Part shown: positions 49,349-62,812 of the stretch, one piece after another
Layout of the letters: every line of letters starts with the position of its first letter
How positions within the stretch are numbered: the first letter of the stretch is position 1
Assembly (NCBI GenBank): GCA_008508345.1
Contig: QNGE01000431.1
Coordinates: forward strand, 172,506-236,505
Source of the DNA: Paragonimus westermani
Taxonomy: Eukaryota; Platyhelminthes; Trematoda; Plagiorchiida; Troglotrematidae
Reading direction: 5' to 3'
DNA length: 64,000 nt
Program-made: the position numbers and the translations under genes
Notes under the pieces: generated by a model
Databases searched by the model: none
Told to the model about the DNA's origin: nothing
The model's input: the letters and a program-made list of their open reading frames with translations, nothing else

Positions 49349-49553
49349 TGAGAGCTGAACTGATAGTTATCGGTTCAACAGATGTTGATCAATTGACAGG
49401 GACTATCAAGAGAAAGCAAAACAACACTCCCGAGGAAGGCCACCCGAGCTGGTTGAAACGTAGAGCATTAGAAATTGCTCGTAATTGTTGTGTTATTCCC
49501 AATCTGTTTGTCAAAAGCAAAATTACTTTATGGGAGCATGCAATTCGACCTCT
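49349..49553 (+). CDS. Plus-strand exon-like block with good donor
   Basis: Bounded by CTCTTGACTAG and CCTCT/GTAAGCTG. It enters with two bases, has 67 codons and leaves with two. The peptide is RAELIVIGSTDVDQLTG, then IKRKQNNTPEEGHPSWLKRR, then ALEIARNCCVIPN, ending WEHAIRP. It mixes charged and hydrophobic residues as real exons do. A shorter version starting at the AG before ATGTTGATC is possible. It is isolated: no neighbouring exon with matching phase was found within 4 kb. No family recognised. Confidence 0.4.
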
Positions 49554-52500
49554 GTAAGCTGATCTGGGCCGAAATTGTAAAAACATAGTGCAGTGGGTTA
49601 TATTTGCGCACATACAAAAACGAACACTGTTCAATCTGAATTCTTTTGTTTGTGCACATTTGTTACGTAGAATCACAAAATGAGTTGCAGCCGAAAATAT
49701 CGTGTTACAAAGAATGGTTCTTACTCGACATATCTAAAATTTTCCAGTCGTTCTTAAGCATGACAGCCACCACAACCTCCTTGATTACAGGCTGATCACT
49801 TTGTTGTTAGTTGCTTGAAGAAGGTTGACTAAAAATTGTGTGAACACAGAGGTGGACTTGTTGTCAAAAAGGTAAAACTCGGGTAAAAATTAAGAAGTTT
49901 TCTATTATCTGAGTAATAAAAGCAGGCTTGGAGCAGAGTATTTTTGCCGCTAGCATTGTTTGTCCAGCAATACAACTTTGCCCTGTGAAATCTGGCAACT
50001 AAACACGGGAACTTGGTAGACCGACTGATTTATCAAGTTGTTTACACTAGAGACCCCAGCAGCACCGTTAACCCTTGAAAGTTTGCCACCGAGAAGCAAC
50101 GTATCCGGTTTTGTTAGTTCACAAAAGATTAAAATGTAGAAAGTTTACACTTTGGCTGTACTCGAACCAGCTTCAGGAACGGTAGCAGATGCTGTCCATA
50201 CTGAATTGCAAGAGTTGAGCACTCTCAACGTGGATTTGTAACTCAACTGGCAGAGCACTTTCCGCTGGTTCAAATTTCAACTAAGTTCACATCTACAATT
50301 CATTAGATTACTGATGAGTAGTCGAGGATCAAATGTGAGTGATGGTCAACTTGAAAATCTACAATTCAGTTAGTCGAAAGAAGGCAGATTACTAGCTAGT
50401 AGCCAAGTAAGTATTTTGAACAGTAAGTAATTTTTCTAACTGGTAACACGATTTGAGGGGGATTTTGTGGTGCTAGCAACCTAAGTGGTTCTTGTAACGA
50501 TGAACGTAAATGATCACGTGTAACAGCATCATCTGACATTGACTTTTTGTACTATCTAAGACAAGTCAATTACCAACCACTTAGTTCTGTGGACAAACAC
50601 TTGTGAATAAGAGAACGTGATTCCCCAGGTTCATGCTCACTTAATAACTCAATTAATACTGCTTTAGTGTTACTGCAATCATGTATTTTCAGGTCGGTCC
50701 AGCAACAATGAAGACCTATGGTGGTATTCTGTGACAAAATCACAGTTATTAGTTTCTACGGGGTAATCGAGACAATAAAACCTGTAAACCTTTTGACATT
50801 GTCATGTAATCATAAAATTAACAGTTCAGGAGCATCAAAGAGGTGATTTTCGTTTAATACGACCACCGTGCAGCAGTTTATAGCTACGGACTTTGCGATA
50901 GACCAAAGGAGGTCATCTTTAATGCATTTTTGTTCCCCTTTTATAGATTCTTAAAACTGCCATATTAAGCCGTCGTTATATTTGAGCAAGTGACTAGAGT
51001 ATTTGAGGTTTTATCACCTGTAAGAGCTTCTTACCGTATTTTTCTCACATACGCATCTTACTCTGAGTGTTCGCAACACTCGAAAATGTTTAACTCATCG
51101 ATAGAATACAGCAGTGTGGAGAATGTAACCACACCGCACAGTTTACAAACTTATACACCTTGGTTCTAATGTAAAGAAGAAAAACTTAAGAGGATTTCGT
51201 CTCAGAATTTGTAGCCGTGACATTCTTTTGTGCCATCAGCCCACACTCAGCCCGGGTGGTATTTACCTAAATCAACTGTACTTTGATCATCATACCCTCG
51301 CTAATTCTGTCTAAACAATCCATTGCGAAACCAGTTTTGCATAAGGGTTTCCGGCTCGAGCCTCCAAGTGCTCGGAGTAGAAATCCTGGGAAAAAGAACA
51401 ATGATTGTCGCCTGAGTGTGTAACCATCGGAACTAGTTCTGTATCCCAACGGTCCAGATGGGTGTAGTCGGTTGCACGTGTTTATTTGAATAGACTGGAA
51501 AAAATGTTGTTCTGGACGGTTCCAAAAGGCATTCCTGTTTACCACAACAGTAACTACACGTAAATGTCTGACGGACCACAGTATAAGCTCCCATGTTGTC
51601 CAGATAACTAGTTTTGAATGCATTTCTGTTGCAGCTCTTTGACAGATTCCAGATAGAAGGAAGTCGTTCATCACATCAGTATGAACGAATGGTAGTAAGA
51701 GAACAATTTTTTGAATTGAACGCCAACCAAACCTGATTGCAGCTCTCACATTCTGCCACGTCTTTCGACTAGCCCATTCAGAAAGCAGGTATCAGACTCA
51801 AGTTTTGATCTTAGTAGAGCTTATCAACATCTCAATTCTGAGACCAGCGTGTTAACGACAACACCAGTGATTTCACTACTGGCACTGCCGGTAATCACAC
51901 TCAAGCGCTGAACCACAGTTTTTTATGAGTAATGTTTGGTTTGCTTGATCATTTCAAAACTAGAGTAAATTTCGCTAAATGAAAGGCCAGCGTGAATGTT
52001 GAGGCTGTGATCAAGTCTGGTTGACGTCCAATTTAAAATAACCCAAATTTCTGGACTGTTGATCAAAAGTGGTGTGTTCTTTAACTGGTATCAATGTCAT
52101 ACTGTGTAGTATTACGCATTTACTACACGATACATCTACATGTATACATAAGTCGATAGATTCATTGTCGCAGTCTCCAGCTTCAAGTCCTTAGAACTGT
52201 ATTTACAAGGGATGTCGAAGTGCCATTAATTGTCTGGAAGATAATGAGAGCACTCAGCCAGTGATAAAATGGAAACTTCATCTTTTCTTTTAGCTCCGTT
52301 AAGCCAGGTCTGAGTTCACATGCTTTAAGGATCTTCCTGTAAACACTGTGAGTTTTAGTTTACTAGGTTTTCAGGTTCCAATTGTAACAGTTTGCTTCCT
52401 TGTTATTAGCGCATAGGTGGTGATATCAAATTTTAAGATCCAACCGTCCATCACATGATTTGTGTCAATCTGACGCAAAGAGTCGTTCACGAGGCGCAGC

Positions 52501-53833
52501 TGAGACTTTTCAGTCTAAACGGGTCATTTCCTTTAGAGATAAAGAACTGCCAACAGTTTTCGAAACTTTGATAGAAAAGCTGCTGTAGCTTGTCACACGC
52601 CTAGCCCACTATGCTTGGTGCGTATCCGCTAATGCCTTGGTTGCATTTTCACCCGTCAGCATAGTAAGGCTGGATTGTAATTCATTTGTAACAGCAAATG
52701 ATTACTCGGACTGCGTATACAGAATCTGGTGGTGCACCTATCTGGTGGTTTCTTAAACATGGACGTAATATCTTGGTGTCTCGTTCCCAGAATATACACC
52801 GTCGGAGTTCTAATAACTGAGTAGTTTTCTGTGGATTTTGCTTCGAAATCCCTCACACATTAATTCACACCGTGGAAGATCGCGTTCAGTAAATAGTCCG
52901 ATAAGTTAAGTCATCGTAATTCTGATCAGCGCTGGAATAAGGAAACTGGAAATGCGCATAACGTCAACTAAGCCAGGTGGGCCGACGTATTTGATTCTCT
53001 CAAACTCATTCTAAGAGCGTGGACTCAAAACATTTCTCATCTCGAACAGAAAATGGATTTTTAGAACAATTACGTCCATCAATCATTGTCGTTACTGAGG
53101 AGTGAGGCATACGGACATCCGGATGTTTTTATCTTGCGATTAGTTGGTATACGAAGCACATCATATCCCAACAAAAACATTTTCATCAGGAAGACCAGCT
53201 GGTGCAATTCGTAGTCAAAGGTTTGAGAGTCCTTAGTTGTGGAAAATGTCTGTAAACTAATAAGGAAGGACTGTGTGATATCACTTGAAATAACAGTAAC
53301 TTAGAACACACAAAAGTTTTCAGTGTTTCGCACTTTGTGCCCTTGCGCATGTGATCCATCACACTACTACTATTCACGTCTGTTGAAGCTGTCAGCATTG
53401 AGAAGACTTCGTAACGAACTACAGTAAATTTGAAGCCTTGCTTTCGAAAAAAGTAGACAATTTCACTTGCGTCCGCAGTTCTTATTAGGAGTTGGCAGAG
53501 CACCGTCTACTTCGGCTGTGTGTGCAATGTGGGCAGCGTATGGCCGAGTCGTTCTCCCATACGCTTCAAACAAAACGGTTTGACCTGTTGAAATGGCTTA
53601 CTGACAGCTAATTCACACTGTGTTAATTCTGTAGAAAAGCCTCAGCTGTACTGTGGACCATGAAGCTTGCCTTAGTATTGACCATACACGTTTTTCCGTA
53701 TGAATCCTGTGAAAACGTTACGGTTTTTCTGCTACATTGATCATCTCATAATAGTGATGAGAGTAACACAAGAAATTCCTTTTTCAATAGAACGCTCAAA
53801 ACGTTGTCGTAATATGTCTTCGGTGCTTAAAAG
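49554..53833. other. No gene seen apart from the tRNA-like fragment
   Basis: Includes a 160-codon minus-strand frame at 51267-51749 that has no splice or motif support and is within chance expectation. Nothing else of note. Confidence 0.4.
50238..50280 (+). repeat. tRNA-like fragment with D-arm and T-arm strings
   Basis: AACTCAACTGGCAGAGCACTT closely resembles a tRNA D-arm/A box, and TGGTTCAAATTTCA follows only nine bases later like a T-arm/B box. The anticodon arm is absent, so this is not a tRNA gene; a tRNA-derived repeat fragment is more likely. Confidence 0.5.
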
Positions 53834-53971
53834 AAAGTGCTTCTCGGTGAGGTTGGAACAGTGGGTTTGGAGGTAGCATTAGCTTTGAACAGTGTGAAGC
53901 AAACAAAGAAGCTGGTTCCAACGGAGTTTATTGATGTGCTCAAAGATATTTCTGGAATGCAAAATCGCACA
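53834..53971 (+). CDS. Plus-strand exon, first of a possible 10-kb gene
   Basis: Opens after GGTGCTTAAAAG in phase 0, has 46 codons and ends CGCACA before GTATTA in phase 0. The peptide (KVLLGEVGTVGLEVALALNS, then VKQTKKLVPTEFIDVLKDIS) is helical. Its phase fits the next block at 54246, giving ...GMQNRT-VSTALENV. The acceptor lacks a strong pyrimidine tract and the donor is average. Confidence 0.45.
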
Positions 53972-54091
53972 GTATTAAAATTAGGTTCAGTGTAGTTTGC
54001 TGTTTAGTTGTACATCAAAACCATAAGAAAACACATTGCGAGTTACAAGTATTTTGTTTATTCTGACTAGTCCACTACATGGAACGTTCAC

Positions 54092-54111
54092 TCAGACAAG
54101 TTCAGACAAGT
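54092..54111. repeat. 10-base unit repeated twice
   Basis: TCAGACAAGT occurs twice in direct tandem, in the putative intron between the blocks at 53834 and 54246. Confidence 0.9.
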
Positions 54112-54245
54112 ATGATGACAAAAGACGAATCGACTGGATGTCGCATAGATATATACCAAACTGGCATAAACGGATTCAGTGTTTAAAAAATGAGACTGAT
54201 TGCATGAGCAACTTTTGCCAACAGATAGTCAACATGTGTCCTTAG

Positions 54246-54617
54246 GTTAGCACTGCTTTGGAAAACGTTAATACCTCGAGGTTGCAATGCGTAGAAGAAT
54301 CACTCAAACAGGAATTTGGCATCTCGGATCCCGGAACATCCATAAACAACAAATCAAGCAGCTGATCCGTACAACTCGCCTATGGCACCGTTACACAACT
54401 GCAATCCCAAGTGTTTCTGTATGGCGAGGATTTGTTCATCAAGCTCCAAACGTTGGCTTTCTGTTGGGATGATGTGTTGAAGCAATCAGTCTCATTGCCT
54501 TGGCAATATGACCGTTTATCACAACAACGCTCAATGCTATTCCAATTGCGTGGCCAATTTAGCCGAATCATGCAAATAAACGAAATGCCTACAGATCGCG
54601 ATATATGTTGTCTTGAT
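54246..54617 (+). pseudogene. Exon-like block interrupted by an in-frame TGA
   Basis: Opens after TGTCCTTAG in phase 0. The first 39 codons (VSTALENVNTSRLQCVEESL and on) look coding, then TGA at 54363-54365. The same frame continues for 87 codons with equally coding-like sequence: SVQLAYGTVTQLQSQVFLYG, FIKLQTLAFCWDDVLKQ, and SLPWQYDRLSQQRSMLFQLR. The later part has Leu/Gln/Trp spacing reminiscent of spectrin-type helices. No AG or GT near the TGA lets an intron remove it. The right end is uncertain (possible donor CTTGAT/GTTCAT; the frame stops at 54627). It is either a damaged exon, a one-base sequence error or an unusual recoded stop. Confidence 0.45.
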
Positions 54618-54629
54618 GTTCATTACTGA

Positions 54630-57600
54630 ACATCAGTGACTTTCACTACTTCGGAGGCCGTTTCAAACTCCAAATATAGGTCGGTTGAACAGGATATGCA
54701 GAAACACACTCAAGAGTTGACATGAATCGACCGATCTATAATATGGTCAACATAGGACAGTTAAAGTCTCGCGTGAAGCAATCTCCGAAGGTTCATTTAA
54801 TGCACTGTGACTGGAAAATTTTCTCCGTGGACATCTAAAAACATACTCACCAAACCCACTTTGCCTAGTAGATTTTCCATGTTTGGTGGCTTAGGTTCAT
54901 TTGATGCTCACTGACACAATTCTTTACCGACTCTACAATAGACGCCCATCCATTTCAAAATAATGTACAAGAGACTGGAAAGTATTCCTGCTGCCCGGTT
55001 GATTTCTGTGACACACACTTGGGCATGTTCCCGGTAGACCACGTACGTTGTCTTCAGTCGACTGAGTGACTTGGATTTAATTTTAACTCTCGGCTATTAC
55101 TGCTTCTATGCAACCCAAATAGAATTTGTTGGTAATGTTTGCTCGTTAAGTGGTGTTCTAGTAAACTCAGAGAACATTCAATAGTCGTTGAATTTTCCAA
55201 AGTGATTACGATGGAGCATAGTTCCTTGGGCTATCATTCAGCTAGCTGCTGCATTTCAAAGACATTGTTCCGCTGACTAGAGGAATGAGGAACCTTACGT
55301 GACTAAGTGAGAGTTTCACACGAAATTCTCTTCAACCATTTTTTCTCCCCTTATCAAACTATGGCTGTTTTGGAATCTACGTCATGTCTCGGGTTAGAAC
55401 TTCTAGAGATTCAAACCGAGTGCCGCTTCCGAACATAGTCTCCGTAGCACTCAGTCAGAAACCTATGACAGGTTAGAAGTTGTAGCATTTATTTTACGGA
55501 CACGTTTCTCTACGGGAGACACGTTCCTCACAAGTAACGGAGCAGCTCTAGCTTGTTTTTGGCCATCTAAAAAGACGGTTCAGTCAGTTATTACGTTCAT
55601 TCAGTTTGCGTTTCGATACCGGAGTACTCACGGCTCGTCTACGCAGGAGCACATGGCTTGATGATCAGTAGGAAATATTTGCTGATGTTCCAGCACCCTT
55701 AAATATGATGTTCACATGTAGGTAACTGCTGGATCAAAACGTCAGGCAACGTCTTCCACCAGTGAAGTCCGATGCGGACGCTGTCACGGGGGAAACAGAT
55801 GTACTTAGTAATTAGAGAACCGTTAACCGAGGACCTTTCTGGTACCTCCAATTATGGCTGCAGCATCTCATAGGTAACTTGGTGAGCACGTTTGTCAGGA
55901 TATCGATTCTTCCGAGGTATAAGACGGTTGCATCTTAAGCAGCGTCTTTCAACATTTTATGGATTTGAGTCCTTTGAGTATGCGAACCTTCTTGCATTTT
56001 GGATTTGTTTTCTTGTAACTTTGCAGAATTTACACACGTAATGGAGTGCTAACATGCAGAAGTAATCGAACAGTGCTAACGTCGTCCACAACACATTCTT
56101 CCATAAGTTACCACGTTGAATCTCTCTGTTCGCAGCACTACCCCATAATAGTAAAACCACTCGACCACGCATTCAGCCAGATATCTTCTAAGGTTTCTGG
56201 TATAATTAACTAGGAAAACCATTACCCAAGATCGTTTGTTACCTTTCTCTTCTCAAGCGCTTATTCAGCTATCTAGTTGGTAAACACCGAATTTAAGTTC
56301 GTCCGTTTAGTGATCACGTACTGAAACTCATTACCAATCCTAAACACTGTCCTTCTCATTTTGGATTCAATAGGTGGACGTTCCTTTGGATTCATGGTAA
56401 CTTCGAATCCCTTTGACGTCGTTGCAGTATGGCGGCCAAATTCAAGGAGGTAATCTGGCTAGTCAACAAAGAGAAATTCAGGGGATGATTTCAGTAACCA
56501 GAATAAATATCTACCCATAAATATGTATGATGTATATCCCCTGGTGTAATACCAGTTATACACATTATATACCGGTCGTCTGGAATATTCTAATCAGACC
56601 GCGTTTTTCGAATTGTTATTAATGCTACGTATTATTTCGTTTGATCATAGTATCCAAAAATTCAAAACTCTTAAACTTAGTTTCGTTGTCCACACTATAT
56701 TGATTTATCTGGATTCTAACCATTCAAATTAGAATAATGGAAACTACGATGATGCGCGGGTTAAGTGTTATTTACGTACACAATGGTCACGTTTTCATCT
56801 TGACCCATGAACCTCCAGAAAAACATTTTGACCTGATATTCCATTTGCACAATCTAACATCGCACAACATGCAGCCTCGTTTGAGACATTCTTTGACCGA
56901 CGGAGGGTTGTGTTATCGATCGCAAGGTACACGAGTAAACGACAGAAACTATAGTAATTGTGAAGGAATTTTCACAGTGAGAATTACTCGCATGTTCTGG
57001 ATTTGTACAACCCGAATGTGAATGGGCACAAACCAGCTAAAAATACCGATAGAGTAGCTCTTTTTATTGTTGATGACAGAGATTATCCATGTTTAATGTC
57101 GAGAGAATTCACAACCAATCTCAACAATAAGGTTCTCAAGGGTGGGAATAAAACATACTTGAGATTAAACAACATGCGCCGGTGCCATTCCAGTTGTAAT
57201 TTGTAAAGAACTGTGAATCTTCAAAATTGAAGAAAAATCCGTTAAGAAATATACCCTATGGTCCAGACTACCGTGAACTGACAGATCACGTTGTTTTTAT
57301 AATGTTCCTGTACCCTGGTGACAGTTGAGCGAACCGTCTCCCCATGAAATTTCAAACATGGCCTAATACGGACGAATACAAACTGAAATTGGGGTAAGCT
57401 GATCAAGAGCATCAGCATGTAGCCCACCATGAGACCAAAAACGTGGTCTTTTATCATGGCCGAATGTGGACGAGAACGTAGATAAAACAATCCGGCCGTG
57501 TTTAGTGTGAGGTCATTGTTTCAGTTGTCAACACAGCTGCTTGCTAACATTGTGACCGGGGTTCAAATCTCGGCAGCTTACCACTGAGAGATAGTAATGA

Positions 57601-59191
57601 CAACCAGATCCAATTTTTTGTTTGACATCAAGAAGGCATGGGAGAAATCTTTATCTACGGATGGAAGAGTTGCAATCAGTCAATGAGTCCCTGAAAGAAG
57701 TGAATGAGGAAACGGAAAATGACACATAACTAACCATGAATTCGTCTACTAGACCCGCGCAATATGTGAAAGACAACAATTTTTGTTGACGCATTCAGTC
57801 AACTCTCCATCTGCATACTGTTATCAGTTTTAAGGAAGGAACGTCAGTAAAGATTTAATGTGTTGAAATAACAAACGTAGAATTCGATACTGAATGATCC
57901 TGGCACATCATCTTATCGACAGATCAAACAAGAATTTGCTAAATTTTCGTTTCTACTGCTGTTTACTAATTCACAACTTGAAGCTATTCAAACCACCAGG
58001 TAGAACAATAAAAAGCACATTGAGTGCAGTTTTGAAATATTTTAACAAAGAACGCGTGACTCGGTACATCCACCATTCAATTAGACGTTATATTGGTGTA
58101 CAGCACATCCAAATTTTGGCGTCTACCTGAGGTCCGCCAATAAGTGATCGGGCTTCCTTATGTCTGAGCCGAATACTTAATCTCATGTATAGTAAAGCAC
58201 CATTATCGCATCTGGTTCAGTGAAGTAACTTGCCTGAACATTCGTATCAAATTTACTGTCACAAACGATGAAAAGCAACAAATGTAGTCTGACTTCAGTC
58301 AAACTCGCCGATAACCTTCATGCGGTCACATTCCATTAGTTTGGCAGTTTGGCGTAATTAATCCCCTTACTGGTTCCAAAACCCTTAGTGTGACTTTTCA
58401 AATGTAAAAACCCACCATTCTTTTTCGAAAGGCTATTCAAACGATCCAAAATGAAAGTTCTAAACAGTACAACGTTCTTTTTTTCGTTCAGTAGTTGGTG
58501 GACACCGCGTGAATTAAATGCGCCGATGTCTTACGACTCCAGGCAAATTACCAGTTTTTAAACTGAAACTTATTCACAATACAGTCCTGGGTTGCTGTAT
58601 CCAGTTAGGCGTTCCAAACAGTCTTTTTTGATAGAACACAGCCGATTCTGGGTTTGCTTTCGTTGGAGCTCTTCAGCAGTGTAGGCATACCATGGTCAAG
58701 ATTTAAGCAGCGGTCACGCTTTCATGAGCCGACCTGACATTGAACAAGACCTGACTGAAGTAACTGGGTGCCCAAATAATTTTGCACGTGGATATATTTT
58801 GCGTTATTCCAATTTCTCAACAAAAGACAGTGGCTGGAGTAACTGGATACTTGAATGCCTGAGATGTGAATGGCATCGTATGTAGTTAAATCAAAGTTCC
58901 GCTCATTCAAAAAGGTAGACGATTAGGTTGAAGTCCTTTATCAACACGCAGTAAAGTTGCCAGGTAACAACTTGAACGAAATAGTACGCCGTAGTGCCTG
59001 CTGACCGTTCGATCGCGACCCAAACTTGAACAAAACAAAATTTGTTGGTCAAACAATCCGAAAACGCCACCCACATATGTCGAGGCATGGTGAAACAGGA
59101 TAGTCAAAACTGCTAAACTCACTGATCTGTTTGAAAGTGAGCATCAGGTAAACAGTGATCACGCTTTTCAAGTGATTTGTCGTTCTGCCAG
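54630..59191. other. Putative intron, no exon identified
   Basis: Several frames of 60-95 codons occur (for example 56737-57021 plus, 57242-57490 minus), but none has convincing splice sites. A tRNA-like fragment lies at 57521. Confidence 0.35.
57521..57572 (+). repeat. tRNA-like (SINE-type) fragment
   Basis: GTCAACACAGCTGCTT is followed 34 bases later by GGGTTCAAATCTCGG. The latter can form four of five T-stem pairs around TTCAAAT. It is the second copy of the arrangement seen at 46121. Confidence 0.45.
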
Positions 59192-59365
59192 GTAACTCAT
59201 GAAATGCTACCTGAATGGGATGTTTGTACCACCAAGGCTATGGGAAGTAGTCTGCTTGAACAAGTATTATGGAATCACAAGCATCTTGTTCAAGCCTTGT
59301 GTCAATCTTGGCAACAAATCTACCGTATCGATCGTCATTATGCGTGGTTGAATAAATGGACGATT
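59192..59365 (+). CDS. Plus-strand exon with spectrin-like helical sequence
   Basis: The acceptor is excellent (TTTGTCGTTCTGCCAG). The phase-0 frame runs 60 codons to a stop at 59374. The donor is unclear: CTACC/GTATCG at 59324 or GATT/GTGACA at 59365. The peptide starts VTHEMLPEWDVCTTKAMG and continues with LLEQVLWNHKHLVQALCQSW, then QQIYRIDRHYAWLNKW. The Trp positions and Leu/His/Gln heptad pattern are like one helix pair of a spectrin repeat, as in nesprins or dystrophin-type proteins. That is resemblance only, not identification. Confidence 0.5.
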
Positions 59366-61276
59366 GTGACATAATGGAGTAAGAAGGCAATCACCAGCCG
59401 TTGACACAGTCTCTCTGCTACGAACTCGATTGATATCTCGACTTGACTCTGTCTCCTCCGTCCATACTTATACCAGTCTAAAAATGAATTATCCAAAGCG
59501 TTTGTCTTTCTGAACAACGAAATCAGAAGATCAGTTTTGCAAGATGGTGGTGCCATTTCTTGTGTTCTCATCAGTTGCCACATTTAGCAGCAGTGCACAT
59601 CAAAAAATATTTCAGCTAATTAAGTTGATACATCAAGTCTATGTACACATTATTCTGTCATTCCAGGATCTGCTTGTCAAGCGTAGCAAGTCAGTCATCT
59701 GTGTGCAAAAGCTGTTGACCTGGAATCTCCGTCTGCGATGGTTCTGGCCCATGACAAACTAGTGTACACACTGACTTGATGTATCAACTTAGTTTGCTTA
59801 TATATTTTCTGATGTTCACGTTGTTTTGGGTAGTAGCTGACAGGAACATATGAAGTGGTACTACCATCTTGAAGAAAGTGGCCTTCTGATTTCGCTGTTG
59901 AAATCCATAACTGAGGAAGGATGTTTTCTGCTCGTCTTTCTCTCTTTACTGTGACGTATTGTGTCACTAGTAAAATGTGGCTAAAACCTTGGAGGTAAAT
60001 TCTATAAAAAGGTGATGTTCACCAAGCGATGACCGTTTTTAAAAACACAAGGAAATTCACCACTTAATTTTGTACAATAAGAAGTAGAAGTATTGATTCC
60101 ATCGACATTTTTCACATTGTTTTCTTTAGCTTAAAATCTTAGACTAACCAGGCACGCACAGTCAGGACACGAAATGAACCAGAACATCCACATAACTTTT
60201 GCCAACGACAACAACCGAAACTGGGCAGACTTCTAAGAAAACGCCGGCGTTCGTTGGATCATTCAATACAGAAGTTAACTGGAGAAATAGCAATTTCGAG
60301 CACTTTTAAGAACGGTTAGCTTTATTGCCCTAAGTGTCACATAACTGTAAACAGTGTACAACAAACTTGTATCTTCCTTCGGCATATGCTTAATGGGTGC
60401 CCCCGTTCTTTTTTCATTTCGATTGCCCAAAACCAACTATGTCTGGTATGTCTGACAAATATTTTTCGAAATTTTGAGTAATGTGTGATGCTAGATACAC
60501 ACTACTGTCTGAGGTAGATACGCGTTTTAGGTGACCTATGTTTTAAGTAGTCTTAGACGAATCGGCTAAATGAAAGGATCAAGCAAGTATGAGTACTCCT
60601 ATTATGAACAATATTCAATGCACTTTGAAGTTGATTTAATATCTCTAATTAAGAGGATAGGATATAATTCGACCTAGACGGAAACTAGTTTTCCACATTC
60701 TCTCATTATCCCGTTTTCAAACTGTATTTTAAAATTAACGATTTCAGGTATTTTTAGATAAAATGAGAGAGTCGAAACTTTGCCATATTCCCGGTATATT
60801 TGGAAACATACTATTAGGGCAACTGACAGATAGTTCTGCAAAAGACAGCCAGAGGTTTCTCGTAACACAAACGGTCCTTCAGATTCCACTTTCTCCACAC
60901 ACGATAATAAATAATGCACGAGGAATGTTTCTGAAGTGATGGGCCATTGAAAATGCAATAGGATAGCTGACGCAACTAATCTACGTTCCGCTTTCCAAAT
61001 GAGGTGTTTGCCGCCGAATGTCGTCCAGTAAAACAGCAAAAGATCAGGGTAGACAAGATGAAATGACTCCAACGGATATTACTCTGGGTTTCTTAAATGA
61101 CGAATATTACAAACCAGTTGATTCAGCTGGTATTAAATTCAATAGCCAGTGATGTTACTTAGAGTTTCATATTCAAGATTTTAACGTCTTTCTCTTCACT
61201 TTTGTTGGTCTCAATATAAGCTCATCTTTGCCATAAACCTAACCAGTCATTTAATTACTTTCCCTGTAATTGTCAG

Positions 61277-61337
61277 AAGATCCGCATTGGCATTACAGAA
61301 AACACTGCTGCATCAAACAGGAGTACAAGACCTGCTG
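61277..61337 (+). CDS. Candidate 61-base exon
   Basis: A strong acceptor (ACTTTCCCTGTAATTGTCAG) followed by three partly open frames. The most helix-like is RSALALQKTLLHQTGVQDLL (one base in), ending at CTG/GTGTGA. A longer alternative frame runs to CAAC/GTAATCG. Frame and right end are undecided. Confidence 0.3.
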
Positions 61338-62577
61338 GTGTGAAGTGCTAGCTTTTCACGAAAGATCCCATTTTGATCGCACACAGCCCCTCAGTCACAT
61401 GCCACGGAGTCATTACAACGTAATCGTTCATCCTTCTGTTGTGTGTTTGCAACCCACAATTAGGAAACATACTGAAAATTCACTGATCGATCATGAACAA
61501 CCCACTTGATGTGCATAAACCCAACTGATCTTCACTACTCGTTAGATCGCTTGCGTTTTAGAGTGCTGTATGCCTTTTTGATTGATACTAATATGTAAGT
61601 TGAGGTGACATCGTGATCTATATGCTCTTAAAAGCTGTTTCGAATGTTACCGACTAAATCAATTGAAACACATTGTGGCATAGTTGGTCTAATTAAGACG
61701 GTCGATAACCTGCACCTTGTGGTCAGCTGATTACTTGTTCACTGTTGAGATGAAAGCTTACTTAAGTTCAGTCGTAGTATACTCAAACTTCAGTTATAAG
61801 AAGTTCCCAAGAGACTTCTTCAAAGAACTACTAACCTTCCGTCTGAAACTGTATAGAGATGTGAGCAATCAGACGCCAGTCTGTGAATAAAAATAACCCA
61901 TGGCACAAGTCTAAATTAAAAGTCATGTGGAATGTCTCACTTGCTCTATAACATACAGATAATGTATAATTCGAAAAGTAATAACCATGATCCATTGTTC
62001 GGACTTACTTTTATAGCTACTAATTACTAACCAAACTTTTGAGTTTATTGGTGCCTTGCACTGGAAAGAAGAGACAGTCAAGATGTATCATCCACCTCAA
62101 GATTACGAATACAACAAAGCTGCAACTACGGCCTTGAGTAACCCCTGTCTATATGGTTGAGAGATTAGAGAATCGAGCGAAGGTTCACCGTTAAGATGAG
62201 CGCACAATCAGCAGACACCGGCGCATACTGAGATATTTTTCGCCAGTTCATTCTAGTGAAGCGTCAGTAAGTCACCAGCAATGCACTGTACTGACAGTCT
62301 ACTAATCTGCTGAGTTGTAGAGTATACTTGAAGGTATTCAAAGTCTATATTACAACCAGAACTCAGTTAGCAAGTGGTTCAAGGCTTTAATTGCTGTCGT
62401 ACTTCAAAGGCTGTGACGTCAGCCCAGTTAACTGTTAAAATTTGTTCATTATAACGAGAAGGTTGCCGAACATAACGAGTCTCAAAAAATGGGTGATTTC
62501 CACATAGAGTTAATGCCCAAAGTCTTAAAGTGTCTCAGTGAAACTAAAATCTTAGGATAAGATTTTTTAATCTCCAG

Positions 62578-62812
62578 TCAACCTGTGGTCTCGAGCCTTC
62601 CTGCTCTGAGGATATTGTCACATTTATGGAACACGCCAAATCTTTATAGACAGTCTCAACGTACAACGTTGTATTGGACTCAAAGGACACAGCAGTTAAC
62701 AGCTCTGGATCCCTTTCTTGAACGGCAATTTTTAAGCCCTGACGTCCTTATCGTGGATATGTTGTTGGCACGCACTACTCAGTTCTTCACAACAAGATCT
62801 TGTCTTATGAAA
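62578..62812 (+). CDS. Plus-strand exon, helical
   Basis: Opens after GATTTTTTAATCTCCAG, a strong acceptor, with one base in. It has 78 codons up to a possible donor ATGAAA/GTTTGC; the frame ends at 62842. The peptide (SSLPALRILSHLWNTPNLYR, LYWTQRTQQLTALDPFLERQ, VDMLLARTTQFFTTR) is Leu/Gln/Arg/Thr-rich and probably helical. Its phase does not join directly to 63425, so one donor is misplaced or an exon is missing. Confidence 0.45.

Noticed and set aside
51267..51749. 160-codon minus-strand open frame
   Set aside because: No motif, no paired splice signals and no repeat of it elsewhere. Frames of this size are expected about once by chance in 64 kb of such composition.
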